Source: DASZHJ01 sp035517495 (GTDB taxonomy: Bacteria > Pseudomonadota > Alphaproteobacteria > ATCC43930 > CGMCC-115725). Taken from it: DNA of 64,000 bases. Where the stretch lies: the NCBI GenBank assembly GCA_035517495.1, contig DATIYT010000113.1:1-64000 (forward strand), read 5' to 3'. Of the stretch, positions 1-8,634 are shown piece after piece. Each line of letters starts with the position of its first letter. The stretch's first letter is position 1. A model generated the notes under the pieces. That model did no database searches and was not told the DNA's origin. It saw nothing but the letters and a program-made list of their open reading frames with translations. Position numbers and translations under genes: made by a program.

Positions 1-77
1 CTAGTGTCCCGATTCCGAAGTTCGCATGACGAAACGGCCAAGCTCAGATGCGAACTTCGGAATCACGGGGACACTAG
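1..77. repeat. Long imperfect inverted repeat, MITE-like
   Basis: Positions 1-27 and 48-77 are inverted copies separated by a 20-base spacer. The right arm has three extra bases (65-67 region) that the left arm lacks; the rest pairs. Both outer ends read CTAG. A short element bounded by long terminal inverted repeats and lacking a coding sequence is typical of a MITE or the paired ends of a deleted insertion sequence. The left boundary coincides with the window edge, so the full extent is unknown. No second copy was noticed in this window. Confidence 0.6.
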
Positions 78-265
78 AAACTCATTGAATCCAGGAGCTG
101 CCGCCGTCGCCCGCCATCGGCCCATCATGCTTGCTCAATCCGCGTCTCGGCTTAAGCTGAGGAGCGGACGGAGGAAGGGCATGAGAGGCAGATCAATGCA
201 GGCAGGCTCGGCCGCACCGGCCGACCGATCGTCGAAGCCGGCAGCGTAGAGCGCCTGCCCGGCAA

Positions 266-3238
266 ATGAGTGAAGCGAGAGCGAGGGATGCGTCTGCTGG
301 CCTGATCGGTCAGGCGATGGAGCGCTTCGAAGATGCGGCGCTGCTGACGGGATCGGGCCGCTACGCCGACGATCTCCCCGTACCGGCAAATACGCTCCAC
401 GCCGCCATCTTGCGTTCGCCGCATGCCCACGCCGAACTTGTTGCGATCGACGCGAGCGCCGCGCTCGCGCTTCCGGGCGTGTTCGCCGTGGTCACGCGCG
501 ATGACGTGCAACGTTGGACGCGTCCCTTTGTCGTTGGCGTTAAGCAACCGATGCAGCATTGGTGCCTTGCGGTCGACCGAGTGCGCTATGTCGGCGAGCC
601 GGTGGCGATGGTGGTGGCGCGTGATCGCTATCGTGCGGAAGATGCGCTGGAGCTCATCAAGGTCGAGTACAAGCCGCTGCCGGCGGTGGTCGAGACGCGA
701 AGCGCCGCCGGCGCCGATGCGCCTCCGCTTCATCCGGCGGTCGGCGGCAACGTGGTTTCCGACCGTAGGTTCCGATACGGCGATCCCGAGCGTGCTTTTG
801 CCGAAGCCGAGCATCGCGTCGCTCTCGACGTCGAATACCCCCGCAATTCCTGCACGCCGATCGAATGCTTCGTCGTCCTCGCAGAGTGGGATCCGGCCGA
901 AGGCGGTTATGACGTGATGGCCAACTTCCAAGGGCCGATGACCATGCATCCGGTCATGGCGTTGGCGCTCAAGCTGCCGCCGAACCGCTTGCGCCTCAGA
1001 ACGCCTCCCGATTCCGGCGGCAGTTTCGGCGTGAAGCAGGCAATATTCCCTTACATCGTGCTCATGGCGGTCGGGGCACGACTGACAGGGAGACCCGTGA
1101 AGTGGGTTGAGGACAGGCTTGAGCATCTCGTGGCCGCCAATTCCGCCACCAATCGCGTGACCAAAATCGAAGCGGCCGTGCGGCGCGACGGTGTCGTGAC
1201 CGCTCTGGATTGGGACCAACTCGAGGATTGCGGCGCCTACTTGCGTGCGCCGGAACCGGCAACCCTCTACCGCATGCACGGCAACATGACGGGCGCCTAT
1301 GCGATCCGGCACATCGCGATCCGCAACAGGGTCGTTCTCACCAACAAGACGCCGACCGGCCTGAACCGTGGCTTCGGCGGCCCGCAAACCTTTTTCGCTC
1401 TGGAGCGGCTGATGCAACGGATCGCCGTCGAGCTGGGGCTTGATCCGCTCGATGTGATCCGCCGCAATCTGGTGCCGTCCGGATCCTTTCCCTATCGCTG
1501 CCCGGTAGGCGCGTTGCTCGATAGCGGCGACTTTGGGCATGCGCTCGAAGTGGCCGTGGCGGAGGGCGATCTCGCGGAACTGAAACAGCGCCGCGACGAG
1601 ATGCGCGGCGAGGGTCGCCTTTACGGCATCGGGTATGCGGTGGTGATCGAGCCCTCGATCTCGAATATGGGATATGTGACCACGGTGTTGACGCCGGAGG
1701 AGCGACGCAAAGCCGGACCCAAGAACGGGGCGCAGGCAACCGCAACGGTGGCTATCGATCCGCTCGGCAGTGTCAGCGTCGTTGCGGCGTCGCTGCCGCA
1801 GGGGCAGGGACATCGCACGGTGCTGGCTCAAGTGGTCGGCGAGGCGCTGGGCATCGATCCCCGCGAGGTACGCGTCGCCGTCGATCTCGATACCGTCAAG
1901 GATGCATGGTCGATCGCGGCCGGCAATTATTCGAGCCGCTTCGCTGCCGCAGTCGCTGGAGCCGCGCATCTCGCCGCGATGCAAATGCAGAAGAAGCTGG
2001 CGCGCATTGCCGCGCCGCTCCTCAACGTGCCGCCGACGGAGGTGCGTTTCGCGAGCGGCAAGGTTTTTGCGGCAGGCAACCCCGACAATGCGCTGAGCTT
2101 CGGGCGCGTCGCCGGCACCAGCCATTGGTCACCGGGAAGCCTGGGTGAGGCCGAGCCGGCGCTGCGCGAGACCGTGTTCTGGACTCCATCCCAGCTCGCC
2201 GCCCCCAACGAGGCGGATGAAATCAATAGCTCGGCTGCCTATGGCTTCATCTTTGATTTCTGCGGCGTGGAGATCGACCGCGAGACTGGCCGGGTCCGCA
2301 TCGACAAATACGTCACCATGCATGACGCTGGTAGACTACTGAATCCGGCGCTGGTAGATGGCCAAGTGCGCGGCGGCTTTGCCAATGCGGTCGGCGCCGC
2401 GCTGACGGAGCAATTCGTCTACGGCGAGGATGGCAGCTTCCTTTCCGGTACCTTCGCCGACTACCTCGTGCCCACGGCTTGCGAAGTGCCGAACCCGGTC
2501 ATCCTGCATTTGGAAACGCTTTCGCCGGTGACGCCACTCGGCGCCAAGGGCGTGGGCGAAGGCAATTGCATGAGCACCCCTGTCTGCCTTGCCAATGCGG
2601 TTGCCGATGCGTTGGGCATCGCTGACGTGACGCTGCCCGTGACGCCCGCGAAGCTGATGGCACTGATCGCCGCTGAAGATAGGCCGCCGGCAACTGCGCG
2701 CGCCCGTCCCGTCCCAGTGGCTGAGGAGCGGCGCCGCGGACTCACGGGAGAAGGTAGGGTCACCGTGCCGGCGCCGCCCGAGCAGGTGTGGCGCACGTTG
2801 CTCGACCCGCGCGAGCTCGCGGCGGTAATTCCCGGCTGCCATGCCCTTGAGGCGGTTGGACAGAACGCATACCGCGCCGACCTGGCTATTGGCGTGGGAC
2901 CGGTACACGATCGTTATGATGCACACATCCGGCTTGAGGATATCGTTGAGCCGCGGTCGTTCAGACTCGCCGGCGAGGGCATTGGGGCACTGGGTCAGGC
3001 GCGCGGCGAGGGACTGGTGGAGCTTTCGCCCACAGCGGGCGGGACGAGCGTCAGATATCGCTATTCCCTCGAGGTCGGCGGCAAGGTGGCGGCCGTTGGT
3101 GGGCGCATGCTCGACGGGGCGGCGAAGCTGCTCGTCGGCCAGTTCTTTCGGCGTCTGATCGCCCGATCCATCGGCGAAGCCGCGCCCAAACCATCGTTAT
3201 GGCGCCGCTTGATGCGGGCGCTCGGACTTGAGCGATGA
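266..3238 (+). CDS. Molybdenum hydroxylase large subunit fused to a CoxG-like domain
   Basis: This is a 990-residue xanthine dehydrogenase/CO dehydrogenase-family large subunit. The N-terminal aldehyde oxidase a/b domain opens at about residue 14 with RFEDAALLTGSGRYADD, and the molybdopterin-binding domains follow. The catalytic glutamate lies in GAKGVGEG near residue 765. The active-site loop near residue 370 reads NRGFGGPQ, not the AYxCSFR loop of true CO dehydrogenase, so another substrate is likely. From about residue 825 the protein continues into an SRPBCC domain resembling CoxG, which is normally a separate membrane-recruitment protein. The stop overlaps the next gene's start (ATGA). 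It heads an operon with FAD and Fe-S subunits and two CoA-ester enzymes. The substrate is unknown. Confidence 0.88.
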   Translation: MSEARARDASAGLIGQAMERFEDAALLTGSGRYADDLPVPANTLHAAILRSPHAHAELVAIDASAALALPGVFAVVTRDDVQRWTRPFVVGVKQPMQHWCLAVDRVRYVGEPVAMVVARDRYRAEDALELIKVEYKPLPAVVETRSAAGADAPPLHPAVGGNVVSDRRFRYGDPERAFAEAEHRVALDVEYPRNSCTPIECFVVLAEWDPAEGGYDVMANFQGPMTMHPVMALALKLPPNRLRLRTPPDSGGSFGVKQAIFPYIVLMAVGARLTGRPVKWVEDRLEHLVAANSATNRVTKIEAAVRRDGVVTALDWDQLEDCGAYLRAPEPATLYRMHGNMTGAYAIRHIAIRNRVVLTNKTPTGLNRGFGGPQTFFALERLMQRIAVELGLDPLDVIRRNLVPSGSFPYRCPVGALLDSGDFGHALEVAVAEGDLAELKQRRDEMRGEGRLYGIGYAVVIEPSISNMGYVTTVLTPEERRKAGPKNGAQATATVAIDPLGSVSVVAASLPQGQGHRTVLAQVVGEALGIDPREVRVAVDLDTVKDAWSIAAGNYSSRFAAAVAGAAHLAAMQMQKKLARIAAPLLNVPPTEVRFASGKVFAAGNPDNALSFGRVAGTSHWSPGSLGEAEPALRETVFWTPSQLAAPNEADEINSSAAYGFIFDFCGVEIDRETGRVRIDKYVTMHDAGRLLNPALVDGQVRGGFANAVGAALTEQFVYGEDGSFLSGTFADYLVPTACEVPNPVILHLETLSPVTPLGAKGVGEGNCMSTPVCLANAVADALGIADVTLPVTPAKLMALIAAEDRPPATARARPVPVAEERRRGLTGEGRVTVPAPPEQVWRTLLDPRELAAVIPGCHALEAVGQNAYRADLAIGVGPVHDRYDAHIRLEDIVEPRSFRLAGEGIGALGQARGEGLVELSPTAGGTSVRYRYSLEVGGKVAAVGGRMLDGAAKLLVGQFFRRLIARSIGEAAPKPSLWRRLMRALGLER

Positions 3239-4062
3239 AGCCGGCGGAGTTCGATTATCTTCGACCCGACAATGTCGAAGAGGCGCTCGCCGCTCTCTCC
3301 GAAATGGGCGGGGAAGCACGTCTCCTCGCCGGCGGCCAGTCTCTGATGCCGATGCTCAACATGCGCCTTATCCAGCCAAAGCTGCTCATCGATATCGCGT
3401 GCTTGCATGCGCTCGATGACGTGCGCGACGAAGGCGGCGTGCTCGCCATCGGGGCCGCAGTGACCCAGGGCACGCTTGAGCTGCGCGCGACCCTTGCCAC
3501 GGAGGTTCCACTGCTCGCGCGCGCTCTCCCTTGGGTTGGTCACTACCAGACTCGAAACCGCGGCACGGTCTGCGGCTCGATTGCACATGCCGATCCCAGC
3601 GCGGAGCTGCCGCTCGTCCTCGCAGCGCTCGGCGGCGAAGTCGTCCTGCGGTCAGCACGGACGCGTCGCGTTCTCTCTGCATATGATTTTTTCACCGGCA
3701 TGCTGTCGACGGCGCGGCACGCAGACGAGATGGTGGAGGCCGCACGGTTTCCGATCGCGAAGCCCGGCACCGGATTTGCCTTCCGGGAAGTGGCGCTGCG
3801 CCACGGGGATTTCGCGCTCTGCGCCGTTGCCGCCGTCGCCAACCCGCAGAACTTAAGGATTGCCGTGGGCGGGGTCGCCGACCGGCCGGTCGCGCGCGAT
3901 TACCCGCGGCTTGCGGGCGACGCGCTCGACGACGCGCTCAACGACTTGGCTTGGGATTTGGGGGCCGGCAGCGATGCCCATGCGAGCGCGCAATATCGCC
4001 GCACCTTGGTGCGGCGAGTGGGCCGCGCGGTTGCCGAGGAGGCGATGGCATGCCGCAATTGA
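3235..4062 (+). CDS. FAD-binding medium subunit of the molybdenum hydroxylase (CoxM-like)
   Basis: The 275-residue protein belongs to the FAD-binding domain family of molybdopterin dehydrogenases. The two FAD-contact loops are present: AGGQS at residues 32-36 and RNRGTVCGSIAHADP at 107-121. The C-terminal third matches the CO dehydrogenase flavoprotein C-terminal domain. In this family the subunit passes electrons from the 2Fe-2S clusters to an external acceptor. It overlaps the upstream large subunit by four bases, and its end overlaps the start of the Fe-S subunit, so the three are almost certainly translated together. Confidence 0.9.
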   Translation: MKPAEFDYLRPDNVEEALAALSEMGGEARLLAGGQSLMPMLNMRLIQPKLLIDIACLHALDDVRDEGGVLAIGAAVTQGTLELRATLATEVPLLARALPWVGHYQTRNRGTVCGSIAHADPSAELPLVLAALGGEVVLRSARTRRVLSAYDFFTGMLSTARHADEMVEAARFPIAKPGTGFAFREVALRHGDFALCAVAAVANPQNLRIAVGGVADRPVARDYPRLAGDALDDALNDLAWDLGAGSDAHASAQYRRTLVRRVGRAVAEEAMACRN

Positions 4063-4571
4063 AGGCGGGCATCAGGCACAGGGTTCGTTTCGTGCTCAAC
4101 GGCCGCGAAGTCGAGGGCGATGCAGAGCCGCGGATGCTGCTCAGCGATTTTCTGCGACACGAGCTCGGCGCCACGGGAACCCATGTCGGCTGCGAACACG
4201 GCGTCTGCGGCGCATGCACCGTGCATATCGACGGATTGGCCGCGCGTGCTTGCCTGATGCTCGCGGTTCAAGTGGCCGGGCGACGCGTCGACACGATCGA
4301 AGGCCTGGCCGGTCCGGAAGCGGCGCTCAACGCTCTGCAGCGCGCCTTTCGGCGCCACCATGCACTCCAGTGCGGCTTCTGCACGCCAGGTATCTTGATG
4401 TCGCTCAGCGACTGGCTGGGCCGACATCCTCGTCCCGCGGAACAGCAACTGCGCGAGATGTTGAGCGGCCATCTCTGCCGCTGCACGGGATATACGGGTA
4501 TCGTCCGCGCTGCCCTCGATGCGGCCAAGGAAATGAGCGGCGACAGGGAGGAGGAGGTGCCAGATGCTTGA
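4050..4571 (+). CDS. 2Fe-2S small subunit of the molybdenum hydroxylase (CoxS-like)
   Basis: The 173-residue protein carries two 2Fe-2S clusters. Cys48, Cys53, Cys56 and Cys68 form the plant-ferredoxin-type cluster, and Cys108, Cys111, Cys143 and Cys145 form the second (CGFC and CRC motifs). The length is normal for the family. The ATG at 4050 was chosen because it gives the usual short N-terminus; a longer frame extends back to 3951 but lies inside the upstream gene. It is the third component of the hydroxylase complex and relays electrons from the Mo site to FAD. It overlaps both neighbours. Confidence 0.9.
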   Translation: MPQLKAGIRHRVRFVLNGREVEGDAEPRMLLSDFLRHELGATGTHVGCEHGVCGACTVHIDGLAARACLMLAVQVAGRRVDTIEGLAGPEAALNALQRAFRRHHALQCGFCTPGILMSLSDWLGRHPRPAEQQLREMLSGHLCRCTGYTGIVRAALDAAKEMSGDREEEVPDA

Positions 4572-6105
4572 TCTCGGCCGGACTTTCCTCGCCAGCGTCG
4601 AGCGTAGTCCGGCCTCGCTCGCGCTGGTCGACGGCGAAATACGCCTCACCTATGCAGAATGGTACCGCGAGGTCTCCCGTGTGCGCGCCGGATTGGCCGA
4701 GCTCGGATTGAAGCGGGGCGACCATCTTCTGGTCATGCTGCAAAACTCGCGGGAGATGGCGAGCCTGCATTGGGCTTGTCAATTCGCCGGCATCATCGTG
4801 ACCCCGCTTAACTGGCGGGCGAAGGCGGCGGAGGTCGATTATTGCGCCGAGGACGCGGAGGCGCGGGCTCTTGTGTTTCAAGACGTCTCGTCCGAAGCCG
4901 TGGCGAGCTCGCAGTCGGCGCGACATTTGCAGCGTGTCGCCGTCGGCGGTGCCGAGGGCGGCACCGTGTCGTTCGGCGCGCTTGGTGGCGGAGCGCCCTG
5001 CCGTCCCGAGGCGAGTGCCGAGGACTGCTCCCTTATGCTCTATACCTCCGGTACCACCGGCCGGTCCAAGGGCGTGCCGCGCCGTCATCGCCAGGAACGG
5101 GCCGCCGCCGTGGCGCATGTGGCGCAGAACCTCTACGCACGAGGCGAGCGAACGCTCGGAGTCATGCCGCTCTACCACACCATGGGCGTCCGCTCACTGC
5201 TTGCGATGGCGCTGGTCGATGGTGCTTTCATCTGCTTGCGGCGCTTCGATGCGGCGGGCGCGATCGAGCTCATCGCCCGGGAGCAGGTTACGAATCTCTA
5301 TCTTGTGCCGACACTCTATCACGATCTGATCAATCACGAATCCTTCGGGCATGGCGGCACTTGCTCGGTGCGCAAGCTCGGCTTCGCCGGCGCCGCCATG
5401 CCGGACGGATTGCTGAAACGCGTCGCCAAGGCATTCGAGCCGGATCTCTTCGTCAACCACTACGGCTCATCCGAAGTTTACACCTTCACCATCGATCAGG
5501 AGGCCGCGAGAAAACCGGGCTCGGCCGGCAAGGCGGGGATCAACCAGCGCATTCGTGTCGTCCGCCTTTACGCCGACGATCCCGAAGCCATAGCGGCGCC
5601 AGGAGAAGAGGGCGAGATTATCGCCGACCTCGCCAGCGACGAAGCCTTCGAAGGGTATTGGCGCCGCCCCGATGCCGACGCGAAGGCGCTGAAACGCGGC
5701 TGGTATTTCACCGGGGATACCGGCTACGTGGATGCAGAGGGCGACCTCTTCGTAACCGGCCGCGTCGATGACATGATCATCACCGGCGGGGAGAATGTTT
5801 CTCCGGGTGACATCGAGAGCGTGCTCTCCCTCCATCCCGCGGTCGCCGAGGTCGCCGTCGCCGGCCTTCCCGACGAGCGATGGGGAAAGCGCGTCACCGC
5901 CTTCGTGCGCCGCGCCGCGCCGGTTAGCGCCGAGGAGCTCGATCGGTGGTGCCGACGCTCCAGCCTCGCCAATTTCAAACGGCCGCGCGACTACGTCTTC
6001 GTGCTAGCGGTGCCGAAGTCCCCGGTCGGCAAAATTCTGCGTCGTTTGCTGGTGGCGGGCGAGTATGAGATCGACAACACCGACGACAAAGGAAGCGCCA
6101 TATGA
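4564..6105 (+). CDS. AMP-dependent acyl-CoA synthetase/ligase
   Basis: This 513-residue ANL-superfamily enzyme activates a carboxylic acid to its CoA thioester through an acyl-adenylate. The phosphate-binding loop LYTSGTTGRSKGVP lies near residues 159-172, the adenylate-binding YGSSE near 300, and the hinge/C-terminal motif FVTGRVDDMIITGGEN near 397. The C-terminal lysine loop (SPVGKILRR) is present near residue 484. It overlaps the Fe-S subunit gene and is followed by an enoyl-CoA hydratase with an ATGA overlap, so the operon probably oxidises an acid, or the product of the Mo hydroxylase, as a CoA ester. The substrate acid cannot be read from the sequence. Confidence 0.9.
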   Translation: MLDLGRTFLASVERSPASLALVDGEIRLTYAEWYREVSRVRAGLAELGLKRGDHLLVMLQNSREMASLHWACQFAGIIVTPLNWRAKAAEVDYCAEDAEARALVFQDVSSEAVASSQSARHLQRVAVGGAEGGTVSFGALGGGAPCRPEASAEDCSLMLYTSGTTGRSKGVPRRHRQERAAAVAHVAQNLYARGERTLGVMPLYHTMGVRSLLAMALVDGAFICLRRFDAAGAIELIAREQVTNLYLVPTLYHDLINHESFGHGGTCSVRKLGFAGAAMPDGLLKRVAKAFEPDLFVNHYGSSEVYTFTIDQEAARKPGSAGKAGINQRIRVVRLYADDPEAIAAPGEEGEIIADLASDEAFEGYWRRPDADAKALKRGWYFTGDTGYVDAEGDLFVTGRVDDMIITGGENVSPGDIESVLSLHPAVAEVAVAGLPDERWGKRVTAFVRRAAPVSAEELDRWCRRSSLANFKRPRDYVFVLAVPKSPVGKILRRLLVAGEYEIDNTDDKGSAI

Positions 6106-6908
6106 GCGTAAGTTACGCCATTGCTCCCGCCATTCCCGAGCATCCCGACGGGTTTCGCGTCGAGATCGACGTCGGGCGCGAGCGTGCCGACATCATCCTC
6201 GATCGTCCGCCGCTCAATGTCATCTCGATGCCCGAGCGCGACCAACTGCGTGTCACCTTCGAGGCGCTCGATGCCGACACCCGAGTACGCATCATCGTGC
6301 TGCGCGCCACGGGCGAGCATTTTTCGAGCGGCGGCGACATCAAAGGGTTTCTCGAGGCGTCGCCCGAGCACGTCTCAAAGCTCGCCTGGAACATCGCTGC
6401 GCCTACGCGCTGCACCAAGCCGGTGATCGCCGCAAATCGCGGGTACTGCTTTGGCGTCGGCTTTGAGATTTCTCTCGCCTGCGATTTTCGCATTGCGTCC
6501 GAGACCTGCCTTTATGCGCTGCCGGAGCAACGCTTGGGGCAGATTCCCGGTTCGGGCGGATCGGCGCGGCTACAGAAGATGGTCGGCATGACCCGCACCA
6601 AGGACATCGTTATGCGTTCCCGCCGCATTTCCGGTCGCCAAGCCCTAGAGTGGGGCGTCGCCACCGATTGCGTCGCCGACGACAAGCTCGAGGCGGCCAC
6701 TGATGCGCTGGTGGAGGAACTTCGGGGGTTTGCCCCGCTGGCGCAACGCACGGCGAAAAAGCTGTTGAATGACACCGAGGATGCCACGCTTTCGCTTGCG
6801 ATCGAGATGGAAGGACATTGTTACAGCAGGCTTCGCGTTTCCGATGACTTTCGCGAGGGCGTAGAGGCATTCCACACGAAGCGAAAACCACATTTCAAGG
6901 GACAGTGA
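6102..6908 (+). CDS. Enoyl-CoA hydratase/isomerase family protein
   Basis: The 268-residue crotonase-fold protein shows the acyl-CoA-binding/oxyanion segments near residues 64-80 (ATGEHFSSGGDIKGF) and near 112-130 (NRGYCFGVGFEISLACDF). A typical ECH glutamate lies in LPEQRLGQIPGSGG. Crotonases hydrate, isomerise or open CoA esters; which of these applies here is not visible. It is the last gene of the operon, overlapping the acyl-CoA synthetase by four bases. A non-coding stretch of about 200 bases follows. Confidence 0.88.
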   Translation: MSVSYAIAPAIPEHPDGFRVEIDVGRERADIILDRPPLNVISMPERDQLRVTFEALDADTRVRIIVLRATGEHFSSGGDIKGFLEASPEHVSKLAWNIAAPTRCTKPVIAANRGYCFGVGFEISLACDFRIASETCLYALPEQRLGQIPGSGGSARLQKMVGMTRTKDIVMRSRRISGRQALEWGVATDCVADDKLEAATDALVEELRGFAPLAQRTAKKLLNDTEDATLSLAIEMEGHCYSRLRVSDDFREGVEAFHTKRKPHFKGQ

Positions 6909-7117
6909 ACATCCGATGATAGGTCTGCGTCGTCGACGCGGTCTCGGCGCGCGAACGCGACAACCTATCTCTGCCACCTCTTTGTCACAGCTCGGATCGG
7001 TGTTCCGTCCGGCGGCGTCGAGCGCATTTTGGTCACATGGTTCCTGCAATTGGACACACGCCGACAGCTAAAATCCGATCTAAATTCCGTGGTTAAGGAG
7101 TCGTGAAGGGTTCGAGA

Positions 7118-7294
7118 ATGGTTAACGACGCCCAATATCTCCGCAAGCAAGCCGCGCACTGTAGACGGCTCGCAAAAGGGCTTTTCAGCGAAGAGATCGC
7201 TGTGGAGCTGCTGAAGATAGGCGCCGAGCTTGAAGTGGAGGCCGTTCAAATCGAGACGGAGCAGAGACAGTACCGTCGCCAACCCACGATCTAA
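7118..7294 (+). CDS. Small conserved-type hypothetical protein (58 aa)
   Basis: This short charged protein begins MVNDAQYLRKQAAHCRRLAK. It resembles a family of about 60-90-residue proteins of unknown function common in Hyphomicrobiales, with a YRxxAxxCRxxA-type start and a helical acidic remainder. The ATG at 7118 has GAAGGG seven bases upstream; a GTG at 7103 would be too close to its GGAG. No signal peptide or membrane segment is seen. No function can be assigned. Confidence 0.6.
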   Translation: MVNDAQYLRKQAAHCRRLAKGLFSEEIAVELLKIGAELEVEAVQIETEQRQYRRQPTI

Positions 7295-7479
7295 AACAAT
7301 CCCCGAAGATTGACTGCTTCGTCGGCGCGTCACCGCGGGATCGATGCTGTGCTGATCGATCGCTGTCGCAAACGCGCTATTCCAAACGGACGCACGTGAA
7401 AGAGTCTTAACGCAACCAAGTGACCCGCTCCGGCGTTGTGGTGACGAATAACGCCCGCAAACAGAGCGAGGGTCCCCTT

Positions 7480-7992
7480 ATGTCAAGTCTCACCTGCCGA
7501 ATGAAAATCTACTTTCCGTGGATGCGCGCCGTGACCGTCGCAGCGCTGTCCGGAGCCGCGTTGCTCGTCAACCCGCCTGGCGCGGTTCGTGCCGCCGAGC
7601 AGGTTGTGGTCGCGCAAAATACCGCTGCGCAAAAGCCTCCGGCCGCAGCTGCGGCCACAAGTCAGCAGCCTGAGACCGTGGAACAACGGATCACGCAACT
7701 GCGTGCCGCATTGAAAATCACGCCCGATGAAGAGACGAGGTGGAACCTCGTGGCGCAGACGATGCGAGAGAATGCCTCTCACATGGAAAAGCTCGTCACC
7801 GAAAAGCGGCAGAAAAGTGCGCAGGAAATGACCGCCGTCGATGACCTGGAGACCTATCGGCAATTCGCGGAGGCTCATCTGGAGGGCCTCAAGAATCTGA
7901 CCTCCGCATTCAAGTCACTCTACGATTCGATGCCTGATGCGCAAAAGAAGAACGCTGACCAAGTGTTTCAGGATTATGGGCGTGCAGGCTAG
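7480..7992 (+). CDS. Secreted LTXXQ/Spy-like hypothetical protein
   Basis: The product of about 170 residues has an N-terminal hydrophobic signal (residues about 10-38) ending near VRAAE. A low-complexity Ala/Gln/Pro linker and a helical domain with VEQRITQLRAALKITPDEETRW follow. This spacing is typical of the periplasmic LTXXQ-motif proteins related to Spy/CpxP, which bind unfolded proteins or act in envelope stress. The ATG at 7480 has GAGGG seven bases upstream; ATG 7501 is an alternative that still keeps the signal. It precedes another small secreted protein on the same strand. Confidence 0.7.
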   Translation: MSSLTCRMKIYFPWMRAVTVAALSGAALLVNPPGAVRAAEQVVVAQNTAAQKPPAAAAATSQQPETVEQRITQLRAALKITPDEETRWNLVAQTMRENASHMEKLVTEKRQKSAQEMTAVDDLETYRQFAEAHLEGLKNLTSAFKSLYDSMPDAQKKNADQVFQDYGRAG

Positions 7993-8040
7993 CCGGTGAA
8001 ACCCGCTTTGAAATGCCGGCATCATCACAGGAGAACATGC

Positions 8041-8331
8041 ATGACGCCGATAGACAGAACCGTATCAGTCTTCCGTGTGTCGGGAATGCTAAAGCCGGTG
8101 CTCGTGGCCGTCACGGTTGCTGCCATTGGGGCATTCGCGATGCCAGCCTATGCGCGGTGGCAGGATCATGGCCACGATCGCGACAACCATCAAGGCTATC
8201 ACCACGATTGGGATGGCGGATATTACAGATCGCCGCCCGTGGTCTATTCAGGCCCATATGGTGGGTATGCCTATTACCCGCCGCCGGTGGTTTATGGCCC
8301 CGGTGTCGGCTTCAGCATTCAGATTCACTAA
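8041..8331 (+). CDS. Small secreted His/Tyr/Pro-rich hypothetical protein
   Basis: The 96-residue product has a signal peptide ending near AMPAYA. The mature part is rich in His, Asp, Tyr, Pro and Gly (HDRDNHQGYHHDW, then YYPPPVVYGPG). Such compositions are common in small alphaproteobacterial exported proteins of unknown role; the His/Asp segment could bind metal, but this is inference. The ATG at 8041 follows an AGGAGA ribosome site. It lies 48 bases after the LTXXQ-like gene and may share its transcript. Confidence 0.65.
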   Translation: MTPIDRTVSVFRVSGMLKPVLVAVTVAAIGAFAMPAYARWQDHGHDRDNHQGYHHDWDGGYYRSPPVVYSGPYGGYAYYPPPVVYGPGVGFSIQIH

Positions 8332-8634
8332 CGGCTGGCGCTGAGCTCAAGCTGTTGTTGACGACACTGCTCCGGATTGGCGGCACATCGATGCTCAGTG
8401 GAACCATTCGGCGTCAACGCCGGTATGGAGGTGGCGCATTTCCGTTGACCCGCGCTCCCTCCCCGCGCGGGAGGATCGCTCTCCCAATTGGGCGGTCCGA
8501 CTGGTCCCCGGCCGGCATTCCCCCGATGCTGCCGGGGACCACTTTTATTGATCAGGCCACTAGTGAGGGTGACTGCGACCTCCGGGTCGTGATATCAGCC
8601 TCTCGCAAGTTAACGTGCATTCGCGGCCTCTTCG
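8332..8634. other. Intergenic region containing one terminator
   Basis: This gap lies between the small secreted protein and the LanC-like gene. Apart from the rho-independent terminator at 8502-8547 I see no coding sequence with a ribosome site and no RNA gene. Confidence 0.6.
8502..8547 (+). terminator. Rho-independent terminator
   Basis: An 11-base perfect stem (8502-8512 with 8531-8541), with an 18-base loop containing further C/G pairing, is followed directly by CTTTTATT. It lies downstream of the small secreted protein genes and 90 bases before the LanC-like gene, separating the two units. Confidence 0.75.

Noticed and set aside
152..2125. Long minus-strand open frame (657 codons) opposite the molybdenum hydroxylase gene
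   Set aside because: It is a shadow of the GC-rich plus-strand gene; its translation is Arg/His/Gly-rich and matches no family.
266..4571. Aerobic CO dehydrogenase (coxMSL)
   Set aside because: Subunit architecture fits the superfamily, but the AYxCSFR loop is absent and CoA-ester enzymes follow, so the cox gene names were not used.
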